Source: Caulobacter henricii | GTDB taxonomy: Bacteria; Pseudomonadota; Alphaproteobacteria; Caulobacterales; Caulobacteraceae | Assembly (NCBI RefSeq): GCF_001414055.1 | Contig: NZ_CP013002.1 | Coordinates: 62,001 to 126,000 of the forward strand | Length of the DNA stretch: 64,000 nucleotides | Direction: 5' to 3' | The notes under the pieces: generated by a model | The model's input: the letters and a program-made list of their open reading frames with translations, nothing else | Databases searched by the model: none | Told to the model about the DNA's origin: nothing | Shown here: positions 8,391-17,000 of the stretch, in pieces | Layout of the letters: each line of letters begins with the position of its first letter | Numbering within the stretch: position 1 is the stretch's first letter | Made by a program: the position numbers and the translations under genes

Positions 8391-9368
8391 CTACGCCTCC
8401 ACCCCCCGCCGCGCCAGCGCCGGATGCCCGTGCCGCGTGGCCATGATCTCGCCGATCACCGCCACCGCCACCTCGAAAGGGGCCTTGCCGCCGAGATCCA
8501 GACCGATCGGCGCGCGCAGCCGGGCGAGGTCGTTATCGGTCAGACCTGCCGCCTTCAGGCGTTCGATCCGCTCGCCCAGCCGTCGCCGGGCCCCCAGCAG
8601 TCCGACATAGGACGCGGGTGAGGGCAGGGCGGCCAGCAGGGCGGCGTGATCAATCTCGAGGTCATGGCCGCAGACCGCCACCGAGGTCCAGCGGTCGAGG
8701 CCGATACCGGCCAGGGCATCGGCCACCGCGTCGCGCCGATAGGCGACGCCCGGCAGGGGCGGCGGGGCAAGGGGGCCCTTGGGGCGGACCAGATGGGTTT
8801 CGAAGCCGGACTGGGCCCCGAGGCTGGCTATGGCCAGGGCCGTCGGGTCGCCGCCCAGCACCACCAGTCGCGGAACCGGGTCATAGGCGCGCTCGAAGGC
8901 GCCGGGCCAGGGCGCGATCGGCACCTCCAGGCACTGACGCCGTTCCCCGTCGCTGGCCCAGAAGGCCGGCATCCGGCTATCGGCCAGGCGCAGGAGGGTC
9001 GCGACCGCAGGATCATCAGGCGCGAGGCGCTCGACCAGGATCTCGATCCGCGCGCCGCACAGCAGGCGAATGTCCGGCCAGGGGCTGCCCTCGCCATAGA
9101 CCAGCCGGCGCTGCTTGCCGTCCTCGAGACAGGCCAGGGCATGGCCCTCGACATCGGCTTCAATGCAGCCGCCCGACAGAAAGCCGGAAACAATATTTTT
9201 TCCGAACACCATCTGGGTGCCGACCGGACGCGGGCCGCCGCCGCCCAGGGCGACGATGGTGGCGAGGGCCACCGGACCGGCCAAAAGCCCCGTCCGCAGG
9301 GCGGGTCGGGCGTCATCGGCCATGCCGTAGAGGGGCCAGTCGGCGGCCGTTTGAAAGCTGTTCATCAC
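8391..9368 (-). CDS. xdhC: XdhC-family molybdenum cofactor chaperone
   Basis: 325 residues. XdhC proteins bind the molybdenum cofactor, oversee its sulfuration and insert it into xanthine-dehydrogenase-family enzymes. The N-terminal XdhC/CoxI domain has LATIVALGGGGPRPVGTQM and FLSGGCIEADV. The C-terminal Rossmann-like domain has LVVLGGDPTALAIASLG and ends in the VGLLGARRRLGERIERL block. It probably serves the Mo hydroxylase at the left edge of the window. It is separated from the moa operon by the hairpin interval and a foreign gene. Confidence 0.87.
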   Translation of the reverse strand: MMNSFQTAADWPLYGMADDARPALRTGLLAGPVALATIVALGGGGPRPVGTQMVFGKNIVSGFLSGGCIEADVEGHALACLEDGKQRRLVYGEGSPWPDIRLLCGARIEILVERLAPDDPAVATLLRLADSRMPAFWASDGERRQCLEVPIAPWPGAFERAYDPVPRLVVLGGDPTALAIASLGAQSGFETHLVRPKGPLAPPPLPGVAYRRDAVADALAGIGLDRWTSVAVCGHDLEIDHAALLAALPSPASYVGLLGARRRLGERIERLKAAGLTDNDLARLRAPIGLDLGGKAPFEVAVAVIGEIMATRHGHPALARRGVEA

Positions 9369-9459
9369 GGCCGACTTTAACCCCTCGGCAAGGTTCCAGA
9401 AACGGGTTCTTCAAACCTTGGCGTCTAGAGTCAGCGAACACAGGTGTCGTTCCTTACGG

Positions 9460-10341
9460 ATGGTCATGCCCATTTCGGTCTCAAAGCTTGGCCTCGCGGC
9501 CGCCCAGTTCGGACTCGATGGCATGACGTCGTCGCCGCGCGGGCGTTCGCCTGAAGCCGAGGCCCGCGACATTCTTTCGATCGCCGACCGCTCGGGCCTG
9601 TCGGTCCTCGACGCCTCCGGCGTCTATGGCCGGGCCGAATCCATTCTCGGCGACCTGATTCCCCGTCCCGTCTCGTTCCGGGTGACCCTGTCGACCGCGC
9701 GTGCGGACCGGGGCCCTGACTATGTCGAGACCGAGGCCCGCAACAGCCTGCGTCGCCTGGGCCTGGAACGCGCCGACGCCATCATCGTCCATTCGCCCTC
9801 CGAGCTGTTCGGCCCGCATGGCGCGGCCCTGTGGGACCGCCTGGCCCGCCTGCGCGACGAGGGCCTGTTCAACAAGATCGGCGTCGCCGCCCATGCCAGC
9901 GACGATCCGGTCGGCGTGGCCCGCCGCTTCAAGCCCGACATCCTGCAGGCCCCGGCCAGCCTGCTGGACCAGCGCCTTCTGGCCGACGGCTCCCTGTCGC
10001 GGATCGCCGGCATGGGGATCGAGGTGCAGCTGCGCTCGATCTTCCTCAACGGCCTGCTGTTCCTGCCGCCCGATCGGGTTCCGGCCCAGCTGAAGGGGGC
10101 CTCCGGCCGCCTGTCGCGGGTGCGGCGCATGATCGCCGAAGGCCGCTCCGACCCGCTGCAGGCCGCCCTGGGCTTTGCCCTGTCGCGCCCGGAAGCCAGT
10201 GCGGTTCTGGTCGGCGTCACCTCGGCCGCCGAGCTGTCGGCCGTGGTCGCCGCAGCCTCCAGCCCGCCGCCGGATCTGGACTGGGACGACATGGCCATCG
10301 ACGACCCCGTCGCCCTCGACCCGCGGCGTTGGGTCGCTTAG
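9460..10341 (+). CDS. Aldo/keto reductase family protein
   Basis: 293 residues from ATG 9460 (MVMPISVSKLGLAAAQFG; ATG 9466 is equally possible). TIM-barrel NAD(P)H-dependent oxidoreductase family: DASGVYGRAESILGDL carries the usual Asp and Tyr, and the substrate-pocket histidine is in IIVHSPSE. Relatives sit in sugar-nucleotide and surface-glycan clusters next to SpsF-type cytidylyltransferases, exactly the partner found 162 bases downstream. A role in modifying a nonulosonic-acid-like sugar, for example for flagellin glycosylation, is an inference. Confidence 0.8.
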   Translation: MVMPISVSKLGLAAAQFGLDGMTSSPRGRSPEAEARDILSIADRSGLSVLDASGVYGRAESILGDLIPRPVSFRVTLSTARADRGPDYVETEARNSLRRLGLERADAIIVHSPSELFGPHGAALWDRLARLRDEGLFNKIGVAAHASDDPVGVARRFKPDILQAPASLLDQRLLADGSLSRIAGMGIEVQLRSIFLNGLLFLPPDRVPAQLKGASGRLSRVRRMIAEGRSDPLQAALGFALSRPEASAVLVGVTSAAELSAVVAAASSPPPDLDWDDMAIDDPVALDPRRWVA

Positions 10342-10437
10342 GCGACTCCCCGAATCAAACCCGACAGTACGAAGCCTGCCTAGGTCCAGCGGTCGCGTCA
10401 GCGGCCCGGGAACATGGTTTATGGCGCGTAAGTCTTT

Positions 10438-10476
10438 GATTCATCGGGTTTTTATGAATCGAGTCTAGACTAGGCG
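10438..10476. promoter_or_regulatory. Paired palindromes upstream of the cytidylyltransferase gene
   Basis: GATTCAT and ATGAATC form an inverted repeat spaced by 9 bases (10438-10460), followed by the palindrome AGTCTAGACT (about 10462-10471). They lie 35-65 bases before the GTG start of the next gene, in a stretch noticeably AT-richer than its surroundings. Possible promoter/operator region; no factor assigned. Confidence 0.35.
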
Positions 10477-10503
10477 CAACAAGAGGTTTCCGGGGAGCGC
10501 ATC

Positions 10504-11208
10504 GTGATCCTTACCGTTCTGCAGGCCCGCATGGGGTCCCGCCGGCTGCCAGGCAAGGCCATGGCCACGCTCCAGGGCCAGCCGATGATCATCCGTCAGC
10601 TGGAACGGCTGCGCAGCGCCCGCTGTCCCAGCAAGATCATAGTCGCCACCAGCACCGACGCCTCCGACGACGCCCTGGCGGGCTTTGTCGTGTCGCGGGG
10701 CTATACGGTCCATCGCGGGGCCGGGGCCGATATCCTCGACCGTATCGCCCGCTGCGCCGAGGCGATCAGCTCGGTCAGCCATGTGGTGCGGATCAAGGGC
10801 GACGCGCCCTTCGTGGATCCGGGCATTGTCGACGAGGCCGTCCGTCTGGCCCTGGCCAGTGGCGCGGCCTATACCTCCAACCACGTTCAGCGCACCTATC
10901 CGGCCGGGCTCGAGGTCGAGGTGATCACGGCCAATGCCCTGCGCATCGCGGCCGCCGGGGCGCGCGATCCGGAGGGCCGGGTGTCGCCCACCGCCGCCAT
11001 CCGCAACGATCCGGCCCGGTTCAGCCAGGCCCATCTCAAGGCCCGTCGCGACTGGTCGCATCTGGACTGGCGGGTCAAGACCGCCGCCGACCTCGCCTTT
11101 GCACGGTCGATCTACAATGCCCTGCATCCGGTCGACCCGAATTTCAGCATGACCGATGTTCTGGACCTGGTCGAAAGCCATCAGGACCTGGCGCGGTTCG
11201 CGGCGTAG
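10504..11208 (+). CDS. SpsF-like cytidylyltransferase
   Basis: 234 residues from GTG 10504. The N-terminal nucleotide-binding signature VLQARMGSRRLPGKAM and the acidic RIKGDAPFVDPGIVDE block place it in the acylneuraminate cytidylyltransferase/SpsF family, which activates sialic-acid-like sugars as CMP conjugates. Homologues act in spore-coat polysaccharide and in pseudaminic or legionaminic acid pathways. No synthase (NeuB-type) or transferase is nearby, so the sugar is unknown. A hairpin terminator follows at 11277. Confidence 0.8.
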   Translation: MILTVLQARMGSRRLPGKAMATLQGQPMIIRQLERLRSARCPSKIIVATSTDASDDALAGFVVSRGYTVHRGAGADILDRIARCAEAISSVSHVVRIKGDAPFVDPGIVDEAVRLALASGAAYTSNHVQRTYPAGLEVEVITANALRIAAAGARDPEGRVSPTAAIRNDPARFSQAHLKARRDWSHLDWRVKTAADLAFARSIYNALHPVDPNFSMTDVLDLVESHQDLARFAA

Positions 11209-11217
11209 CCTTGAAAT

Positions 11218-11368
11218 CCGCTCTTCCCGGCGACCCGAAGGGCGGCGAAGCCAACGCCGGGATCCAGATGCAAGATCGCCCGCGTTCCTCAAGGGATCGC
11301 GGGCGTCTTTGCATGCGCCTCACAGCTCTACGATCTGGGCCCCGGCCTTCGCCGGGGAGAGCGGAGTT
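11218..11368. repeat. Family-B palindromic repeat, copy 1
   Basis: The left arm begins CCGCTCTTCCCGGCG and the right arm reads GGCCCCGGCCTTCGCCGGGG then AGAGCGGA, with partner GATCCAGAT/ATCTGGGCC segments between. The whole lies between the cytidylyltransferase stop and the convergent ald stop. Other copies: 30363-30509 (full) and 21309-21342 (half). Confidence 0.75.
11277..11310 (+). terminator. Probable intrinsic terminator
   Basis: CGCCCGCG (11277-11284) and CGCGGGCG (11298-11305) form an 8-bp GC stem followed by TCTTT. It lies inside the family-B repeat and between convergent genes. Confidence 0.55.
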
Positions 11369-11376
11369 TGGTTCGG

Positions 11377-12489
11377 TTACTTCCAGGCGCCGTAGGGATC
11401 GACCGACGGCTTGCCGAGCGCCTGGGCGACGGCCGGGTGGGTCAGCTGGCCGTTCAGCACATTGAGACCGCGCGCCAGGTGGGCGTTGGTCTTCAGGGCG
11501 TCGAGGCCGTGGTCGGCCAGGGCCAGGCCGAAGGGCAGGGTGGCATTGCCCAGGGCTTCGGACGAGGTCCGCGGCGCGGCGCCCGGCATGTTGGCCACGC
11601 AATAGTGGACGACGCCGTCGACCGTATAGGTCGGCTCGGCATGGGTGGTCGGCTTGCTGGTTTCGAAACAGCCGCCCTGGTCGATCGAGACGTCGACCAG
11701 CACCGAGCCCGGCTTCATCTGCTTGAGGTGCTCGCGACGCACCAGCTTGGGCGCGGCGGCACCGGCGGTCAGCACGGCGCCGATGATCACGTCGGCCTTG
11801 AGGATCTCTTCTTCCACGGCCGCGAAGGTCGAATAGCGGGTCAGGATGCGGCCCTGATAGAGGTCGTCCAGCTCGCGCATGCGCGGGATCGAGCGTTCCA
11901 GCACCACGACCTCGGCACCGAGGCCGGCGGCCATGCGCGCGGCGTTGGAGCCGACCACGCCGCCGCCTAGCACGGCCACGCGGGCCGGGGGCACGCCGGG
12001 CACGCCGCAGAGCAGCAGGCCCATGCCGCCATTGTGCTTGAGCAGGGTTTCGGCCGCCGAGAACACGGCGATCCGGCCGGCCACTTCCGACATCGGGGCC
12101 AGCAGGGGCAGGCCGCCGCGGGCGTCGGTGACGGTCTCATAGGCGATGGCCGCGCAGCCGCTGTTCAGCAGGCCTTCGGTCTGGGCCGGATCGGGTGCCA
12201 GGTGCAGATAGGTGAAGAGGATGTGGCGCGGCTCGAGCTTTTCCCACTCGACCTTCTGGGGTTCCTTGACCTTGATGATCATGTCGGCCCCGGCGAACAC
12301 CGCTGCGGCGTCGGCGGCGAGGGTCGCCCCGGCCTTCAGATAGGCGTCGTCCGCATAGCCGGCCCCGAGGCCGGCCCCGGTCTGGACCAGGACGCTGTGA
12401 CCATGGCCGACATATTCCCGAACGGCCGTGGGGGTCAGGCCGACCCGATGCTCGCCCGGTTTGATCTCTGAAGGGACGCCAACGCGCAT
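11377..12489 (-). CDS. ald: Alanine dehydrogenase
   Basis: 370 residues, the normal length. Interconverts L-alanine and pyruvate + NH4+ with NAD. Seen: the N-terminal MRVGVPSEIKPGEHRVGLTP, the catalytic-Lys region (FTYLHLAPD), the NAD Rossmann motif VLGGGVVGSNAARMAAG near residue 170, and the C-terminal VNMPGAAPRTS-type block with NA in place of VN. It is transcribed away from an Lrp/AsnC regulator gene across a 119-base gap, the usual arrangement for alanine-responsive control. Confidence 0.96.
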   Translation of the reverse strand: MRVGVPSEIKPGEHRVGLTPTAVREYVGHGHSVLVQTGAGLGAGYADDAYLKAGATLAADAAAVFAGADMIIKVKEPQKVEWEKLEPRHILFTYLHLAPDPAQTEGLLNSGCAAIAYETVTDARGGLPLLAPMSEVAGRIAVFSAAETLLKHNGGMGLLLCGVPGVPPARVAVLGGGVVGSNAARMAAGLGAEVVVLERSIPRMRELDDLYQGRILTRYSTFAAVEEEILKADVIIGAVLTAGAAAPKLVRREHLKQMKPGSVLVDVSIDQGGCFETSKPTTHAEPTYTVDGVVHYCVANMPGAAPRTSSEALGNATLPFGLALADHGLDALKTNAHLARGLNVLNGQLTHPAVAQALGKPSVDPYGAWK

Positions 12490-12608
12490 GATGATTTCCT
12501 CCTAAAGGATTTTGACGCCAATTTACGCCTCTTGGCCTGCAGGTTTCTTGGGGATTTCATGCGGTGAGAACTATGATATGCAGGAATCCTGCGTCAGATG
12601 GGTGAAAC
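12490..12608. promoter_or_regulatory. Divergent ald/Lrp control region with a near-perfect palindrome
   Basis: Contains the palindrome GCAGGAATCCTGC (12580-12592), 17 bases before the regulator ATG, and an AT-rich segment toward ald. The ald Shine-Dalgarno (AGGAGGAAAT on the minus strand) is clear. Lrp-family binding is inferred from position only. Confidence 0.5.
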
Positions 12609-13082
12609 ATGAAGAAACCCGCCGTCGAACTCGACAGCTTTGACCGGAAGCTCCTGACTCTGCTGCAGCGGCGGGGGCGGGCCAGCTATGTGGACATGGC
12701 CGAGGCCGTGAACCTGTCGGAGTCGGCCTGCCTGCGCCGGGTGCGGGCCCTCGAGGAGGCCGGGGTCATCGGTCGCTATGCCGCCGTGATCGACGAGCGG
12801 GCCGTGGGCCTGCCGCTCAGTGTCTTCGTCACCGTCACCCTGTCGTCCCAGGCCGAGGCGACGCTCAGCGCCTTCGAGAAGGCCATCGCCAATGTGCGCG
12901 AGGTGGCCGAGTGCTATCTGATGACCGGCGGCTCGGACTATCTGCTGCGCCTGGTGGTCAGTGACGTCGATGACCTGGAGCGGGTTCACGCCCAGGAGCT
13001 GACCCGCATCCCCGGTGTGGTCCGGGTCAGTTCCAGTATTGCCCTGCGGGCCGTGGTAAAGCGCGCCGAATTGCCGCTGTGA
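12609..13082 (+). CDS. Lrp/AsnC-family transcriptional regulator
   Basis: 157 residues. N-terminal HTH: LDSFDRKLLTLLQRRGRASYVDMAEAV split over residues 7-33, with the recognition helix in SESACLRRVRALEE. The C-terminal RAM ligand-binding domain includes VAECYLMTGGSDYLLRLVV. Divergence from ald suggests an alanine-responsive activator of alanine catabolism; this is context inference, supported by the palindrome between them. Confidence 0.9.
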   Translation: MKKPAVELDSFDRKLLTLLQRRGRASYVDMAEAVNLSESACLRRVRALEEAGVIGRYAAVIDERAVGLPLSVFVTVTLSSQAEATLSAFEKAIANVREVAECYLMTGGSDYLLRLVVSDVDDLERVHAQELTRIPGVVRVSSSIALRAVVKRAELPL

Positions 13083-13162
13083 AAGCCGTGCAAAAACCTA
13101 CTGTCGGTTAACCTTGTCTCTTTAAGCCCTTGGTCCACTGACAACCCGCGTCGGGGGACGAG

Positions 13163-13975
13163 ATGGTTTCGAGAAGACTTTTGCTGGGCGTTCTGGCGTC
13201 CGGACTGGCCGGAACACCGCTGGCCGCCCTGGCCGAGGGCGACGATCATCACGCGCCCGCGCCGCGCAAGCCCGCGCCCCGACCGCGTCCGGCCGCCGCC
13301 CAGGCCTATGCCGCGCCCGCGCCGGTCCGCTCGACGGTCGCGGAATATCCCAAGCCGACGCAGACCGAGCCTGAAGAGGTTCTGATCGATCCCAACGAGG
13401 CCCTGGGGCGACTGAAGCACGGCAATGCCATCTTCGCCCGCGGCGGTGCCAGCATGGCCCTGCCCAGCTGGGCGCGGATCAACGAGCTTTCCAACGGCCA
13501 GAAACCCTTCGCCATCGTCGTGGGCTGTTCCGACAGCCGGGTCCCGCCGGAGCTGGTGTTCGACTGCACCCTGGGCGAGCTGTTCGTGGTCCGCACGGCG
13601 GGCTCGACCGTCAGCCGCGAGGGCCTGGGCTCGATCCTCTACGCCGTGGAGCACCTCGGCGCGCCGCTCATCGTCGTGCTCGGCCACACCAAGTGCGGCG
13701 CGGTCGGGGCCGCCGTGGATGTCGCCACCAAGCACGCCCATCTGCATGGGGCCCTGTTCGACATGGCCCTGCCGATCCTGCCGGCGGTGATCGAGGCCGA
13801 AGAGGCCAAGCCCGCCGACCTGCAGGACGCTGCGATCCGCCAGAACGCCCGCAATATTGCCGAGCGTCTGAAGACCGCCGACGAGGCCTTCAGCAGCCGA
13901 ATCGCTGCGGGCCGGCTCAAGGTCGTCTCGGCCGTCTACAGCCTGCAGACCGGCCAGGTTGAATTCATGGGCTAG
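13163..13975 (+). CDS. Exported beta-class carbonic anhydrase
   Basis: 270 residues. Residues 1-25 form a signal peptide with a twin arginine (SRRLLLGVLASG) ending in ALA, so export, possibly by Tat, is likely. A low-complexity Ala/Pro linker follows (residues 30-60). The catalytic core has CSDSRVPPEL and GHTKCGAVGAA, giving the Cys-His-Cys zinc site and the Asp-Arg dyad of beta carbonic anhydrases. It interconverts CO2 and bicarbonate, here in the periplasm. A second, cytosolic beta-CA lies 8 kb away on the other strand. Confidence 0.88.
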   Translation: MVSRRLLLGVLASGLAGTPLAALAEGDDHHAPAPRKPAPRPRPAAAQAYAAPAPVRSTVAEYPKPTQTEPEEVLIDPNEALGRLKHGNAIFARGGASMALPSWARINELSNGQKPFAIVVGCSDSRVPPELVFDCTLGELFVVRTAGSTVSREGLGSILYAVEHLGAPLIVVLGHTKCGAVGAAVDVATKHAHLHGALFDMALPILPAVIEAEEAKPADLQDAAIRQNARNIAERLKTADEAFSSRIAAGRLKVVSAVYSLQTGQVEFMG

Positions 13976-14047
13976 GGCCCCCGTTGACCCGCCCCCCCGC
14001 TTCACGTCACATCGCTCGTTGAACGTGGTAAACGGGGGACGAGTGGC

Positions 14048-17000
14048 ATGTCGATGGACGAGACGCCGCCTGCGGGCGGTTCCAAGGATTCGACTCCTGC
14101 GTCCCTGGCCCGGCTGATCGAGCGCCTGAAGGCCCGATGGGCCGGCGATGCCCGTCTGCGTCTGGCCGCCATGGTCGGCGGTGCCCTGGTTATCGGCTTC
14201 GGCGGCGGCCTGCTGACCGGCAAGGCCGGCGAGCTCGGCTGGTTTGGCGGTTCGAAGAGCGCGGTGGCTTCGGCCCCGGTCAAGGGCGAGGCCTGGTCGC
14301 TGTTCGGCAAGCCCCGCTCGGCCAATGCGCCCCGTCGCGGCATTCCCAAGCCTGAAGGCTTCGCGGTCTGGCAGAGCCGGATCGACAGCTCGGGCCAGGA
14401 TCCGATGGCCTGTGTGCGGATGAGCAAGGCGCTGGATCCATCCAAGCCCTATGCCGACTTCGTGCTGGTCTCGCCGGACATCGGCCGTACCCCCGCCGTG
14501 CGGGTCAAGGGCGACGAGCTCTGTGTCGGCGGCGTCGGCTTTACCGATCATCGCGTCACCCTGCTCAAGGGCCTGCCCGGCAAGGGCGGCGAGGTCCTGG
14601 CCGCCAATGCCGATGTCGATTTCACCTTCGGCGAGAAGCCGCCCTATGTCGGTTTCGCCGGCGACGGCGTGATCCTGCCGCGCGAAGAGGCCGACGGGGT
14701 CGGTATCGAAACGATCAATGTCCAGACCCTGGCCATCGAGGTCTGGCGGGTTTCGGACCGCAATCTGGTGCGCAAGTCGATCAGCGCGCCGGACCCCACC
14801 GGCGAGGGCGACTGGGCCGGCGACTATGGCGATGACAGCCCCAATGATGACGGGCGTCGCGTCTGGAAGGGCACGGTCCAGGTCACCGGCCCGGCCGGCC
14901 AGAAGGCGACCACGGTCTTCCCGCTCGGCGCGGTACTCAAGGACATGAAGGCGGGCGGCTATGTGATCAAGGCCCGCGACGCCTCGGGCGGGCGCGATCC
15001 GGACACCGAAGGCGACACGCCGCCGGCCCAGGCCCGCCGCTGGGTGATGTTCACCGACATGGCCATGATCGCCTATGACGGTTCGGAATCCCTCGATGTG
15101 GTGGTCCGCTCCCTGAAGAGCGCCAAGACCCTGTCCGGCGTCCGGGTGGCCCTGGTGGCCCGGGATGGCGAAGACCTGGCCGAAGCCAAGAGCGATGCCG
15201 ACGGCCGGGTGCGCTTCCTGCGGCCCCTGCTGAACGGCGAAGGGTCTGAACGGGCCAAGATGGTGATGGCCTATGGACCGCTGGGCGATCTGGCGGTGCT
15301 GGACCTCGACCGCTCGCCCGTCGACCTGTCCAAACAGGGCGTCGGCGGCCGCGAGGCGACCACGGCCGGTCGTTCTGCCCGTACCGATATCGACGGCTAT
15401 CTCTATGCCGACCGCGGCATCTATCGACCCGGCGAGACCGTGCACCTGACCGCCATGGTCCGCGACCGCCTGGCCAAGGCGGTCAATGACCGCAAGGGCG
15501 AGATCGTCGTCAAGCGACCCTCCGGAGTCGAATTCAAGCGCTATCCCTTCGAGGGTGCCAAGGCCGGCGCGGTCCTGGCCGACATCGCCCTGCCGCGCTC
15601 GGCGCCGCGCGGGCGCTGGACCGCCGAGCTGAAGATCGAGGGCATCGAGGCGGCCTCGGGCAGCCTGACCTTCAGTGTCGAGGATTTCGCGTCGCAACGT
15701 CTCGCGGTAACGGCGACGGGCCAGGAGTCCCAGCCGCTCGGCGTGGGTGAGACCCGCAAGGTCGATGTCTCGGCCCGCTTCCTCTATGGCGCGCCCGGCG
15801 CCGGACTGCAGACCCAGGGCGAGGCCCGCCTGCGGGCCGATGCCGACCCCTTCCCCGCCTATAAGGACTATGTCTGGGGCGACGCCGACAAGCCGTTCGA
15901 GGAGAAGTTCCTTGAGCTGGGCACGACGGTCACCGACGGCGAGGGCCGGGCGGTGCTGTCCGTCGCCAGCGACGTGGCCGGCGACACGGCCCAGCCCCTG
16001 GTCGCCTCTGTCACCACCTCGGTGTTCGAGCCGGGCGGTCGACCCGTGCGCGAGGGCCTGGACCTGAAGGTGCGCGGCAAGCCGCTCTATTTCGGGGTCA
16101 AGGTCGACCAGGGTCAGTCCGCCAAGGGTGACCCGCCGATCAGCCTCGACATCATCGCGGTCAATGCCGCCGGCCAGAGGGTCGGGGCGGCCGCCACCTA
16201 CACCCTGATCAGCGAAAATTGGGACTATGACTGGTTCCAGCAGGACGGCCGCTGGCAGTGGCGGCGCACCAGCCGCGACGCAGTGGTGGCCAAGGCCACG
16301 GTCAATATCGGGTCCGGGGCTCCGGCTCGCTTCACCCGCCGCCTCGGCTGGGGCGACTATCGCCTCGTGGTCGAGGGCGGCGACGGCTCGCGCACGGTCA
16401 CCCGCTTTGCCGCCGGCTGGGGCTCCCCCGCCAAGGACGCCGAGGCCCCCGACTTCGTGCGGGTCAGCGCCGGTGCCAAGGCCTATGTCCAGGGCGATAC
16501 GGTCGAGATCACCCTGAAGCCGCCCTATGCCGGTGAAGCCCAGGTGGCGGTCGCCACCGACCGGCTGATCGACCTGAAAACCGTTTCGGTCGGGGCCAAT
16601 GGCACCACCGTGCGCCTGAAGACCTCGGCCGCCTGGGGCGGCGGGGCCTATGTGATGGTCAGCGTCATCCAGCCGCGCGATCCGGTCGCCTCGCCCAAGC
16701 CGCGCCGGGCCCTGGGCCTGGTCTATGTGCCCCTGGACCCCAAGAGCCGCAAACTGACGGTCGATCTGGGGACGCCGGCCAAGATCGACTCCAAGGCCCC
16801 GGTCGAGATCCCGGTCTCGGTCAAGGGCCTGGGCCTCGGCCAGAAGGCCCATGTCACCATCGCTGCGGTGGACGAGGGGATTTTGCGCCTGACCCGTCAG
16901 GACAGTCCCGACCCGGTGAAATGGTATTTCGGCAAGCGGGCTCTCGGCGTCGACTATCGCGACGACTATGGCCGCCTGCTCGATCCCAATCTGGGCGCGC

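Noticed and set aside
13108..13126. CtrA-like site TTAACC...TTAA upstream of the exported carbonic anhydrase
   Set aside because: The half-sites are 10 bases apart, whereas the CtrA box needs 7.
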